Shown: positions 1 through 7,324 of the stretch, piece by piece
Layout: the number at the start of each line of letters is the position of its first letter
Numbering within the stretch: the first letter of the stretch is position 1
NCBI GenBank assembly: GCA_938033975.1
Contig: CALHKJ010000389.1
Coordinates: 1-8,401 of the forward strand
Origin: an uncultured Saprospiraceae bacterium
Lineage (GTDB): Bacteria > Bacteroidota > Bacteroidia > Chitinophagales > Saprospiraceae
Reading direction: 5' to 3'
DNA length: 8,401 nt
The notes under the pieces: model-generated
What the model was told of the DNA's origin: nothing
The model's input: the letters and a program-made list of their open reading frames with translations, nothing else
The model's database searches: none
Translations under genes and position numbers: made by a program

Positions 1-302
1 GCTAGTGGGGTAGTGGTTAAAACATGCTTTCCTGCATTAACAGAATCTATGATATGCATCGCATGTTGCTGAGGTGGGCTTAAAAGAAAAATGGCATCAA
101 TGTCATGATTGTTTACAATCTGATAATAATCAGTGTAAGCATATTGCACATTCAGTTTGGTCTTAGCGAAAGCCAGTTCTTCTTGACTTAGACTACAGGC
201 AGCCAACAGATCAACATGCTTTACATTTTGTTGTATAAGTTGCGCATAAGACCTTCCAAGTCTCCCAAGTCCTATAATTCCAGCTTTTACCTTGTCTATC
301 AT
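1..302 (-). CDS. Gfo/Idh/MocA-family oxidoreductase, N-terminal part (cut by window edge)
   Basis: An open frame reads from an ATG at 302-300 to the left edge, giving 100 complete codons; the C-terminal part lies outside the window. The product starts MIDKVKAGIIGLGRLGRSYA, a beta strand followed by a GxGxxG dinucleotide loop (GLGRLG, about residues 10-15), the signature of the NAD(P)-binding Rossmann fold of this family. 'DIDAIFLLSPPQQHAMHIIDSVNAG' followed by 'KHVL' matches the family block in which a strand and the next helix lead to the EKP motif. Here that motif reads T-T-T-P, so the usual Glu and Lys are absent. Substrate cannot be told from this domain; members act on sugars, inositols and related compounds. 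A GTG directly before the ATG is an alternative start. No clear Shine-Dalgarno sequence is seen. It lies 142 bp downstream of gyrB on the same strand. Confidence 0.85.
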   Translation of the reverse strand, partial: MIDKVKAGIIGLGRLGRSYAQLIQQNVKHVDLLAACSLSQEELAFAKTKLNVQYAYTDYYQIVNNHDIDAIFLLSPPQQHAMHIIDSVNAGKHVLTTTPL

Positions 303-343
303 CACTTATATCGTTACAATAAACAAGCCAAGCAGGTCTTGAA

Positions 344-368
344 AGCTCATATCTTGGTCATATGAGCT
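344..368 (-). terminator. Candidate terminator hairpin downstream of gyrB
   Basis: A perfect 9-bp inverted repeat, AGCTCATAT / ATATGAGCT, encloses a 7-nt loop. Read on the minus strand it lies about 77 bp after the gyrB stop and is followed by only TTTC. Read on the plus strand a T-rich run follows it a few bases later. The stem is AT-rich, so termination would be weak. It could equally be an operator for the oxidoreductase gene, whose start is about 40 bp further on. Confidence 0.35.
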
Positions 369-403
369 ACATTCTTATTTTTTAATGGATATATGCAGAA
401 AAT

Positions 404-429
404 CTAGCTTAATCGATGCTCAAAGCTAG
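404..429 (-). terminator. Candidate gyrB terminator (weak)
   Basis: A 7-bp inverted repeat, CTAGCTT / AAGCTAG, has a 12-nt loop and lies 16 bp after the gyrB stop codon. On the minus strand it is followed by ATTTTCT, a short U-rich tail. The stem has only three G-C pairs and a long loop, so this is a tentative call. Together with the hairpin at 344-368 it suggests that gyrB transcription ends before the oxidoreductase gene. Confidence 0.3.
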
Positions 430-444
430 TTTATAGAATCAATT

Positions 445-2388
445 CTAAATATCAATATTAGCGTACTTGGCATTCGTCTCAATAAATCTTCTTCTTGGTG
501 GCACTTCATCACCCATCAACATGGAGAAAATTCTATCAGACTCATTTACATCCTCAATGGTGACCTGGCGCAATATTCTTTCTTCAGGATTCATAGTTGT
601 TTCCCAAAGCTGGTCTGCATTCATTTCACCAAGCCCCTTATATCTTTGGGTCTTAATTCCAGATGTTTCAGGTCCGCCCATATTGTTGATGATATCTTGA
701 CGCTCTTCATCATTCCAAGCATATACCTTGGTGTTACCTTTCCTAACCATATAAAGTGGTGGTGCTGCGATGTACACAAAACCTTGCTCAATCAATGGCT
801 TCATGTATCTAAAAAAGAAAGTAAGTATCAATGTAACAATGTGACTACCATCGACATCGGCATCACACATGATGACTATTTTATGATATCTAAGTTTTTC
901 TATGTTCAGTATTCTTTCTCCGTCTTTATCTTCTATCGATACACCAAGTGCAGTAAAGAGATTTTTTATCTCTTCATTTTCATAAATTTTATGCTCTAAG
1001 GCTTTCTCAACATTTAGAATCTTTCCTCTCAATGGTAATATCGCCTGAAACCCTCTATCTCTTCCTTGTTTCGCTGTTCCACCGGCAGAATCTCCCTCAA
1101 CTAAGAATATCTCACTCTCTCCTGGATCTTTAGAACTACAATCAGATAATTTACCCGGCAATCCACTTCCCGTAAGTACATTTTTTCTCTGTACCATTTC
1201 ACGAGCCTTTCTTGCTGCATGTCTTGCAGTTGCCGCTAAGATTACCTTGTCAACAATCCTTCTCGCATCCTTAGGGTTTTCTTCTAGATAAGCAGCCAAA
1301 ACTTCACCTACAGCTCTGGATACAATTCCAGTTACTTCCTGATTTCCTAATTCCCCCTTTGTCTGACCTTTGAATTGAGGCTCAGGCACTTTAACGGATA
1401 CCACAGATGTTAATCCTTCTCTAAAATCTTCTCCTGATACTTTAAACTTCAACTTGCTAAACAAACCATTGTCCTCAGCATATTTTGAAAATACTCTATT
1501 CACCGCTCTTCTAAATCCACTAACATGCGTTCCTCCTTCTCGAGTATTAATATTGTTTACAAATGAATAAATGTTTTCAGAGAAACTTGTGTTGTACTGC
1601 ATCGCAACCTCTACCTCAACATTTTCTTCTTTACCAACTACATGGATTGGAGTTGAAATCAAAGGTGTTCTACTTTCATCTACAAAGGTGACAAACTCCT
1701 TAAGACCTCCCTCTGAATAAAACGAAGTAGCTTTGAAACTGCCATCATCCTCTTTTTCTCTTTCATCTGTCAGCTTCAAATTCAATCCCTTATTTAAGTA
1801 GGATAGCTCTCGCATTCTAGCTGCTAGTGTATCAAAATTATATACCAAAGAGTCAAAAATTTCTCCGTCTGGTTTGAAGGTAATTGTTGTTCCTCTTTTA
1901 TCGGTTTTACCTATAACCTTTACATCTCCTTGAGGCTTACCTTGCGAATACTCTTGTTCGAAAATTTCACCTTCTCTATGTACCTCAGCTCTCAAGTAAG
2001 AAGACAAGGCATTAACACAAGAAACACCAACTCCATGCAGACCACCTGATACTTTATAAGTGTCTTTATCGAATTTTCCACCTGCATGTAGAACTGTCAT
2101 TACAACCTCCAAAGCAGACTTTTGCAGTTTATCATGCATCCCAGTTGGAATACCTCTTCCGTTATCTACAACAGTGATAGAATTATCTTCATGGATAATC
2201 ATGTCAATGTGACTTGCATGTCCAGCCAAATGCTCATCTATCGAGTTATCTACAACCTCCCAAACTAGATGATGCAGCCCCTTAGAATCAGTGCTACCGA
2301 TATACATCCCAGGCCTTTTTCTTACCGCTTCTAATCCTTCTAGTGCCTGAATATTATTAGCACTATAATTGCTTTTCTTGTCTGCCAT
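445..2388 (-). CDS. gyrB: DNA gyrase subunit B
   Basis: This 647-residue protein is the ATPase subunit of DNA gyrase (type IIA topoisomerase, A2B2), which introduces negative supercoils using ATP. The GHKL ATPase domain shows E44-x-x-x-N48, the DNGRGIP loop at 75-81 and GGLHGVG at 115-121. The transducer domain carries the ATP-contacting lysine in GQTK (K344). The TOPRIM domain has EGDSAGG at 431-437 and DADVDG at 509-514 (metal-binding acidic residues), followed by QRYKGLGEMN at 581-590. EGDSAGGTAKQGR and the NAKYANIDI end mark it as GyrB rather than ParE, whose equivalent block normally reads EGDSASG. It lacks the roughly 160-residue C-terminal insert of enterobacterial GyrB, as is usual outside Proteobacteria. 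Arg454 stands where E. coli has Lys447 of the quinolone-relevant region. It is transcribed alone from a promoter box about 35 bp upstream and is divergent from tsaE. Confidence 0.97.
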   Translation of the reverse strand: MADKKSNYSANNIQALEGLEAVRKRPGMYIGSTDSKGLHHLVWEVVDNSIDEHLAGHASHIDMIIHEDNSITVVDNGRGIPTGMHDKLQKSALEVVMTVLHAGGKFDKDTYKVSGGLHGVGVSCVNALSSYLRAEVHREGEIFEQEYSQGKPQGDVKVIGKTDKRGTTITFKPDGEIFDSLVYNFDTLAARMRELSYLNKGLNLKLTDEREKEDDGSFKATSFYSEGGLKEFVTFVDESRTPLISTPIHVVGKEENVEVEVAMQYNTSFSENIYSFVNNINTREGGTHVSGFRRAVNRVFSKYAEDNGLFSKLKFKVSGEDFREGLTSVVSVKVPEPQFKGQTKGELGNQEVTGIVSRAVGEVLAAYLEENPKDARRIVDKVILAATARHAARKAREMVQRKNVLTGSGLPGKLSDCSSKDPGESEIFLVEGDSAGGTAKQGRDRGFQAILPLRGKILNVEKALEHKIYENEEIKNLFTALGVSIEDKDGERILNIEKLRYHKIVIMCDADVDGSHIVTLILTFFFRYMKPLIEQGFVYIAAPPLYMVRKGNTKVYAWNDEERQDIINNMGGPETSGIKTQRYKGLGEMNADQLWETTMNPEERILRQVTIEDVNESDRIFSMLMGDEVPPRRRFIETNAKYANIDI

Positions 2389-2422
2389 GAAATAAGCTTA
2401 TTTTCTTTGTTAAATCAATGTG

Positions 2423-2430
2423 CAAATATA
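2423..2430 (-). promoter_or_regulatory. gyrB promoter, Bacteroidota -7 box
   Basis: The minus strand reads TATATTTG, a full match to the Bacteroidota -7 consensus TAnnTTTG, followed by CACA. It ends 34 nt before the gyrB ATG, giving a predicted leader of roughly 25-30 nt. The -33 element is not convincing: no clear TTTG lies about 20 bp upstream, only a T-rich TTTTAG. The same 10-mer TATTTGCACA occurs upstream of the collagen-like gene at a very similar distance. Confidence 0.55.
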
Positions 2431-2610
2431 CACCTAATACCGCTAAAATCGGCCTTTTGAGGGCTTCTATTTGCCTAATAGATTAGTCTTTTGCCATATT
2501 GTAACTATTTAAGCCACAATAAGTTGTGTATAGATTCTTATTCTTATTTTCGCTTCCGCAAATTTCTATTAGGATTCAATTTTTATTTCCATAAATATGG
2601 ACTAGTTTTC

Positions 2611-3024
2611 ATGAATACTTTTACACTTAAAACAGAGGCAGATCTGCAATTCGTAGTGCCACAAATCGTCAAACTGTTAAGAGAAAACCTAATTCTCTTA
2701 AAAGGTGAAATGGGAGCAGGCAAAACAACTTTTGTGAAATATTTGGTGAAAGAATTAATCGATTATGATTTAGTTAATTCTCCTACCTTTTCCATTGTTA
2801 ATGAATATTCATTTAACGAAAGTGATCCAATCTATCACATGGATCTTTATCGCCTTGAAACCATAGATGAGGCACTTAACATCGGTATTGAAGAATATCT
2901 TGATTCTGGAAGACTTTGTATCATCGAATGGCCAGACCTCATCAATCCAATTCTTCCTAAGGATTATCACATCATTGAGATAAAAACTTTATCTGAAGAC
3001 CAAAGGTCAATTAACTTTACTTAA
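2611..3024 (+). CDS. tsaE: tRNA threonylcarbamoyladenosine (t6A) biosynthesis ATPase TsaE
   Basis: A 137-residue P-loop ATPase of the TsaE (YjeE) family, a partner of TsaD and TsaB in making N6-threonylcarbamoyladenosine at position 37 of ANN-decoding tRNAs in the cytoplasm. The Walker A motif GEMGAGKTT spans residues 32-40. The family switch block SPTFSIVNEY lies at 57-66, HMDLYRL at 76-82 and the conserved EWPD at 106-109. Length is close to the usual 135-160 residues. The frame is open 40 codons further upstream, to an ATG at 2491, but that stretch encodes an aromatic- and Cys-rich sequence with no family resemblance, so I start at the ATG at 2611, just before MNTFTLKTEADLQ. No Shine-Dalgarno sequence or convincing promoter is visible. 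Ald follows after 52 bp on the same strand, so the two are probably co-transcribed. Confidence 0.93.
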   Translation: MNTFTLKTEADLQFVVPQIVKLLRENLILLKGEMGAGKTTFVKYLVKELIDYDLVNSPTFSIVNEYSFNESDPIYHMDLYRLETIDEALNIGIEEYLDSGRLCIIEWPDLINPILPKDYHIIEIKTLSEDQRSINFT

Positions 3025-3076
3025 TCTACCAATTCTTAATAACTCATTTTAAGATTTAAATTACTAACTTAAAGTT

Positions 3077-4306
3077 ATGGCAGGAGATGGATATAAATCT
3101 GGGTTCTCTTCATTCTTTTCAGAAGGGCAATACCAAACTCAAGCAGAGACAATATTTGTCGAACAAAAGAAAAGAAGTATTTCTATAGGTATTCCTTTAG
3201 AAACAACCTTACAAGAGAATCGAATAGCACTAGTACCTAATAGTGTAAGAACACTCGTAAGCTACGGCCATAAAGTTGTAGTCGAATCAAAAGCTGGTGT
3301 AAAATCAAATTTCACAGATCATGATTACTCTGAAGCAGGTGCCCAAATTACTGATAGTAAAGAAGAGGTTTTTAATTCACAAGTATTAGTAAAAGCCGCT
3401 CCGCCAACTTTGGCTGAAATTAAAATGTGTCACAAAGATCAAATGATCATTTCGCCATTACACCTTCCAGCTTTAAGCCAAGAATTTATCAAAGCATTGC
3501 AAGAAAAACATATTACGACTGTAGCAATGGAATATTATAAATCAGAAGATGGTTCTTTCCCTGTAGTTAGAATTATGTCGGAAATTGCAGGTATGAGCGC
3601 CATTCTTACGGCAGCCGAACTCCTAAGCTCTGTCAATGGAGGAAGAGGTGTATTGCTGGGTGGAGTCTCAGGAGTTCCCCCAGCTAAAGTTGTCATTTTA
3701 GGTGCAGGAGTAGTTGGAGAATTTGCAACCAAAACTGCCTTGGGATTAGGAGCCTCAGTTAGAATTTTTGATAATGAGGTCAGTAAATTGATGAGAATCC
3801 AATCATTGGTAGGAAGGCAATTGCATACCTCAACTTATAATCCAGTATACCTAGGCTACCAACTCATGAGTGCTGATGTGGTCATAGGAGCTGTGCACTC
3901 AAGAAGTGGACGCGCTCCAATTCTTGTTACAGAAGAAATGATTTCCAAAATGAAAAATGGTTCTGTAGCAATCGATGTAAGCATCGATCAAGGAGGATGT
4001 TTTGAAACTTCACGCCTTACCAATCACAAAAATCCGATTTTTGAAGAGCATGGAGTAATTCATTATTGTGTTCCAAATATTGCTTCTAAGGTCCCAAGAA
4101 CAGCCTCAGTTGCGATAAGTAATATTGTAACACCTATTCTCATTAAGTCAGGAAATACTGGCAATTTTGAGAATCTTTTATTCGAAAACAGAGGAGTAAG
4201 AAACGGGGTATATACATACAAAGGCTGTGTAACCAACGCTTATATTGCAAAATCTTTTGGACTGAAATACACCGATATAGACCTACTTTTGACTTCTAAA
4301 TTTTAG
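3077..4306 (+). CDS. ald: Alanine dehydrogenase (EC 1.4.1.1)
   Basis: A 409-residue NAD-dependent alanine dehydrogenase, interconverting L-alanine and pyruvate plus ammonium, linking amino-acid nitrogen to central carbon. Key sites line up with the Mycobacterium enzyme: Arg49 in QENR (R15), Lys106 in VLVKAAPP (K75), His129 in SPLHLPA (H96) and Asp304 in SIDQGGCFE (D270). The NAD-binding Rossmann loop is GAGVVG at 209-214, with the strand-2 acidic residue Asp232 in IFDNE. VPNIASKVPRTAS at 332-344 is the usual C-terminal block. Residues 1-35 form an extension before the usual start of the fold (SIGIPLET), a feature I associate with Bacteroidota homologues. The first ATG of the frame is used; no other start fits the extension. 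It follows tsaE by 52 bp, and its last 11 bp overlap the 3' end of the convergent membrane-protein gene. Confidence 0.94.
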   Translation: MAGDGYKSGFSSFFSEGQYQTQAETIFVEQKKRSISIGIPLETTLQENRIALVPNSVRTLVSYGHKVVVESKAGVKSNFTDHDYSEAGAQITDSKEEVFNSQVLVKAAPPTLAEIKMCHKDQMIISPLHLPALSQEFIKALQEKHITTVAMEYYKSEDGSFPVVRIMSEIAGMSAILTAAELLSSVNGGRGVLLGGVSGVPPAKVVILGAGVVGEFATKTALGLGASVRIFDNEVSKLMRIQSLVGRQLHTSTYNPVYLGYQLMSADVVIGAVHSRSGRAPILVTEEMISKMKNGSVAIDVSIDQGGCFETSRLTNHKNPIFEEHGVIHYCVPNIASKVPRTASVAISNIVTPILIKSGNTGNFENLLFENRGVRNGVYTYKGCVTNAYIAKSFGLKYTDIDLLLTSKF

Positions 4307-4646
4307 CCCTTTTCTTACGGGCATCAATAAAGCTTTTTATGAAAGCTATCATTGCTATAATTGCAGTAAAAAGCATCACACTGACTCGCATTATTTGACC
4401 ATTATCCTCTCTTCCTATAGCTCCCTTTAGTGCCATAGCTAATCCTACAGTTGCTAAAAGTGTAAGTATTACAGCCACGTGAGAAACCACCTTGCTTTCA
4501 TATCTGATTCCATTATTTAATGGCAAAAGCATAGCACCTAAAGCTACTGGGATTAATGCAGTATTAGAATTTCCTGTCTTCCAGCCCCATGCTCCAATTG
4601 CAAGCATTGTAAAAGCATTAATTGCACTCAAAACGTGTGGTTTCAT
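4296..4646 (-). CDS. Small four-helix membrane protein, function unknown
   Basis: A 116-residue hydrophobic protein with four likely membrane segments, at about residues 7-22, 29-43, 53-72 and 86-105. A short charged loop (REDNGQ, 79-84) and a basic end (DARKKRAKI) suggest a cytoplasmic C terminus. The first half (GAWGWKTGNSNTALIPVALG, residues 18-37) faintly resembles the TMEM14/UPF0136 pattern of a helix, a K-x-G-S turn and a Gly-rich helix; that is a resemblance by eye, not an assignment. The ATG lies 30 bp after the stop of the penicillin-binding protein on the same strand, so it is probably the second gene of a two-gene transcript. The upstream gap is very AT-rich with no Shine-Dalgarno sequence. 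Its stop codon lies inside the end of ald. Coding is supported by the consistent helix pattern and clean spacing; the function is unknown. Confidence 0.8.
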   Translation of the reverse strand: MKPHVLSAINAFTMLAIGAWGWKTGNSNTALIPVALGAMLLPLNNGIRYESKVVSHVAVILTLLATVGLAMALKGAIGREDNGQIMRVSVMLFTAIIAMIAFIKSFIDARKKRAKI

Positions 4647-4676
4647 ATCTGTTTTTATTATTAATTTTTAAAATTC

Positions 4677-7205
4677 TTATTCAAACTCTTCCTCAAATTC
4701 CTCTTCAAATTCCTCTTCAAATTCTTCATCGAATTCTTCATCGAACTCTTCCTCAAATTCGTCAAATTTTTGCTTTTTCTTAAGCAGCATATCTTGCTCT
4801 TCTTCGGGCCTAATTTGCTTGTATTTTTCACAATCCCTAAGACTATAAAACCCAGAAGGTGGTTCCGGGAAATTCACTTTACTATTAAAATCTGCAAGTG
4901 AATCTTTCTCTAATTTTTGAACAAAATTCTTCACAATGGGCCTAGCCATTTGGAATCCTTGCCCATTAGCTAAAGTCAAAAATCTTATCCATTTATCATC
5001 TCCTCCTACCCATGTTCCCATGACCAAACCTGGAGTAATTGACATAAACCATCCATCCGCATAGTCATTGGTAGTTCCGGTTTTTCCACCTATTGGAACC
5101 TTCACCCCCAAGCCATAAGCTCCACCAACATTATTTTGCAACATGTCTACTATCACTGAGTTATAGAGTGGATTTATGGCTTGTTTCCTTTCTGGAATTC
5201 CTACATAAAGTACTTTTCCATTTTTATCTTCAATACGAGAAACAAAGATGGGCTCTGTGTAACTTCCACCGTTCGGAAAGGTAGTATATGCTCCTGCCAT
5301 TTCCAATACTGTAAGATCCATTGCACCCAAACAAATAGATGGCACGCGTGGTATAACCAATCGTCCATCTTGATAACGTTCTTCTTTGTTGATACCAACA
5401 TTATTCAGCACTTCTCTAATGACTTCTACACTACCCATTTCTTTCACCAATCTAACAGTAATCGAGTTTTTAGAATAAAGCAATCCTTGATATAAATTAT
5501 AGTAGTTGCCAGTAAATTTGCCATTGGCATTTGCAGGTGACCAAACAGTATCAACTTGCAAATTGGCATCTCCAGGAACAATCGAATATTGAATGTCTTC
5601 AAATTCTTGACAAGGGCTAATGCCTTGTAGTGAAATTGCTGTCGCATACACAAACGGTTTGACCGTACTTCCTACCTGACGACGACTATTTATATGATCA
5701 AACTTAAAGTATTTATACCCAACACCACCAACCCATGCTTTAATGGCACCTGAGGATGGTTCTATAGCCAAAAAACCAGCTTGTAGATGTTTGTTGTGAT
5801 ATTTGACTGAATCAAGTGGAGACATTTCTACAGTTTTTTCCCCTTCTTTTGAATAGTCAAAAACCTTCATTTCAATCTTGGTATTAAATACCTTTTTGAA
5901 TTCATCTTGAAGCTTCAAATATGCTTCTTGCAAGACCTGCCATTCATCTAAACCTAGCACCTTTTGATAAGCATTCTCATCCTTCCTACTTATTATGTCA
6001 TCAGCGATTAAAGTCGAAAGTCTAGAGTTTTTCTTTTCAACCTTCATCAAAGCTTTAATGATATTTTCGTTTAAAGGTATTTTACCAACTTTTTCAAAAA
6101 TTCTTTCCTTATGCTCAAGCAGAAACTTATTGTGGAGTGAAACATATCTTTCTGTTTCTTTGAGTTTCCTATTCAACACATTTTTCCTTATTTCAATCTG
6201 TTCAGGTGTCGCCTCAAAAGTCCATGGATCTTTATTTTTCCAAACTTTGTCATACTTGTCTTGATTGACCTTCATATGCTCTACCACAGACTCTTCCGCC
6301 AGCCTTTGATAATCTAGATTTATAGTTGTATAAATCTTTAAGCCATCACGGTAAATGTCATATGGAGTCCCATCCGGTTTAGTAATGGCATTGTCATCTA
6401 ATTTTTGACGCAACCATTTTGTAAGCTCAGACCTGAAATATGGGGCGGGCCCAATATCATGGGCATCCCTTTTGAAGTTTGACATATCCACTTGCAAAGG
6501 AGTCAAGCTGTCATAAACATTTTTATTGATTATATCCTTTGCCAACATTTGATTCAAAACCACATTACGTCTGTCCTTGGTTTTTTCTGGAAAACGCTTA
6601 GGGTTGTAGAGACTTGGATTTTTTAGCATCCCTACAAGAACAGCTGCCTCGTCTGCCTGTAAATCAATTTGACTTTTACCAAAGTAAGTCTGCGCAGCAG
6701 CCTCAATTCCATGAGCACCATTTATAAACTCAAACTTATTGAGATACATGATCATTATCTCTTCTTTAGTGTATTGCTTTTCAAGTCTAACGGCTACAAT
6801 CCATTCTTTCAATTTGATCTTAACCAAACTGAAAATCTTTTGAAAAGAGCTTTTACCTCTCAAACTTTCCCGCTTAAAGAGAAGTTTGGCAAGCTGTTGC
6901 GTAATGGTACTTCCACCACCTGAACTTTCTTGTTGAAATAAAACTGTTTTTATTCCAACTCTGACCAAAGCTTTAAGATCTATACCTGTATGGGTATAAA
7001 ATCGCTCATCTTCTGTTGAAACAAGAGCGTCATGGACCAAAGGAGATAGTTCCTTTGAAGTTATTTGTTCTCTATTTTCTATAAAGTATTTACCAAAAGG
7101 TCTGTCCTTTTCATCGTATATGACTGATGCTAAATCATATTGCGGGTTTTCAAGCTGATTAAACGAAGGCATATTGCCACGCATAATTCCTCTAAAAGTC
7201 AACAC
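4677..7205 (-). CDS. Class A penicillin-binding protein (PBP1A-type), bifunctional glycosyltransferase/transpeptidase
   Basis: This enzyme polymerises lipid II into glycan strands and cross-links the peptides on the outer face of the inner membrane. Residue numbers count from the GTG at 7205. The GT51 domain has the catalytic-Glu motif EDERFYTHTGID at 65-76, GSTITQQL at 98-105 and KEEIMIMYLN at 147-156. A Lys/Glu-rich linker of about 170 residues (300-470) precedes the transpeptidase domain, with the active-site serine in STVK (S513-K516), SKN at 578-580 and KTGT at 708-711. The C terminus (814-842) is an acidic tail with Phe every fourth residue. The GTG start leaves no membrane anchor, yet the frame continues upstream to 7304 and encodes one, so the true N terminus is almost certainly longer; the start used is the most upstream canonical codon. 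The small membrane-protein gene follows 30 bp downstream. Confidence 0.93.
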   Translation of the reverse strand: MLTFRGIMRGNMPSFNQLENPQYDLASVIYDEKDRPFGKYFIENREQITSKELSPLVHDALVSTEDERFYTHTGIDLKALVRVGIKTVLFQQESSGGGSTITQQLAKLLFKRESLRGKSSFQKIFSLVKIKLKEWIVAVRLEKQYTKEEIMIMYLNKFEFINGAHGIEAAAQTYFGKSQIDLQADEAAVLVGMLKNPSLYNPKRFPEKTKDRRNVVLNQMLAKDIINKNVYDSLTPLQVDMSNFKRDAHDIGPAPYFRSELTKWLRQKLDDNAITKPDGTPYDIYRDGLKIYTTINLDYQRLAEESVVEHMKVNQDKYDKVWKNKDPWTFEATPEQIEIRKNVLNRKLKETERYVSLHNKFLLEHKERIFEKVGKIPLNENIIKALMKVEKKNSRLSTLIADDIISRKDENAYQKVLGLDEWQVLQEAYLKLQDEFKKVFNTKIEMKVFDYSKEGEKTVEMSPLDSVKYHNKHLQAGFLAIEPSSGAIKAWVGGVGYKYFKFDHINSRRQVGSTVKPFVYATAISLQGISPCQEFEDIQYSIVPGDANLQVDTVWSPANANGKFTGNYYNLYQGLLYSKNSITVRLVKEMGSVEVIREVLNNVGINKEERYQDGRLVIPRVPSICLGAMDLTVLEMAGAYTTFPNGGSYTEPIFVSRIEDKNGKVLYVGIPERKQAINPLYNSVIVDMLQNNVGGAYGLGVKVPIGGKTGTTNDYADGWFMSITPGLVMGTWVGGDDKWIRFLTLANGQGFQMARPIVKNFVQKLEKDSLADFNSKVNFPEPPSGFYSLRDCEKYKQIRPEEEQDMLLKKKQKFDEFEEEFDEEFDEEFEEEFEEEFEEEFE
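4680..4766 (-). repeat. 12-bp tandem repeats encoding the (E/D)EEF acidic tail of the PBP
   Basis: The last 29 codons of the PBP repeat a four-codon unit. Phenylalanine falls at residues 817, 821, 825, 829, 833, 837 and 841, each separated by three acidic residues (EEE or DEE). On the plus strand the unit reads like TTCAAATTCCTC with small variations (TTCATCGAATTC and similar). Tandem identity at DNA level makes copy-number change by replication slippage plausible, and because the unit is 12 bp any change would keep the frame. Confidence 0.9.
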
Positions 7206-7304
7206 AACCAGAAATAATCCTATAATCAGACCAAGCCATAAAGCCTTAGATAGCCAACCAAGAAGGGGGATATTTTTATCAAGTTTACTCAGTTCGGTTA
7301 TTTT
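7206..7304 (-). other. Upstream in-frame extension of the PBP encoding its transmembrane anchor
   Basis: Upstream of the GTG the PBP frame stays open for 33 codons, to a TGA at 7305-7307. It encodes ELSKLDKNIPLLGWLSK followed by ALWLGLIIGLFLVV, which runs straight into LTFRG at the GTG. This is a textbook short basic cytoplasmic tail plus single membrane helix, as expected for a class A PBP. No ATG, GTG or TTG occurs in it. Near-cognate candidates are ATA at 7301-7299 and CTG at 7292-7290. A TTG at 7308-7306 would be in frame if the A5 run (7305-7301 on the minus strand) had one base fewer. Confidence 0.8.
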
Positions 7305-7308
7305 TCAA

Positions 7309-7316
7309 CAAATTTA
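7309..7316 (-). promoter_or_regulatory. Candidate promoter -7 box for the PBP operon
   Basis: The minus strand reads TAAATTTG, a full match to TAnnTTTG. No TTTG lies about 20 bp upstream. If real, transcription would begin near 7300-7304, almost on the ATA and CTG near-cognate start candidates, leaving a leader of only 0-12 nt. It would then drive the PBP and the small membrane protein together. Confidence 0.4.
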
Positions 7317-7324
7317 ATGATAAG

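Noticed and set aside
467..999. Two plus-strand ORFs opposite gyrB
   Set aside because: They are antisense shadows of the conserved TOPRIM and C-terminal coding region of gyrB and show no recognisable protein features.
2515..2528. Small hairpin CACAA-TAAG-TTGTG upstream of tsaE as an operator or promoter
   Set aside because: Only five base pairs, and the embedded TAAGTTGT matches the -7 consensus poorly and lacks a correctly spaced -33 element.
2491..2610. Longer tsaE starting at an upstream ATG, adding 40 residues
   Set aside because: The extra sequence is rich in aromatic residues and Cys with no family resemblance, and the ATG at 2611 gives a protein of normal length starting just before the conserved fold.
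3535..3732. Minus-strand ORF opposite ald (65 codons)
   Set aside because: It covers the antisense of the Gly-rich NAD-binding region of ald; its Pro/Thr-rich product is an artefact of that.
4306..4322. GCCC/GGGC hairpin just after the ald stop as a terminator
   Set aside because: Only four base pairs with a 9-nt loop, inside the coding region of the convergent gene and without an adjoining T run.
5093..6923. Several ORFs of 60-105 codons on both strands within the PBP gene
   Set aside because: All lie in alternative frames of a strongly conserved enzyme; compositions are low-complexity or random-looking.
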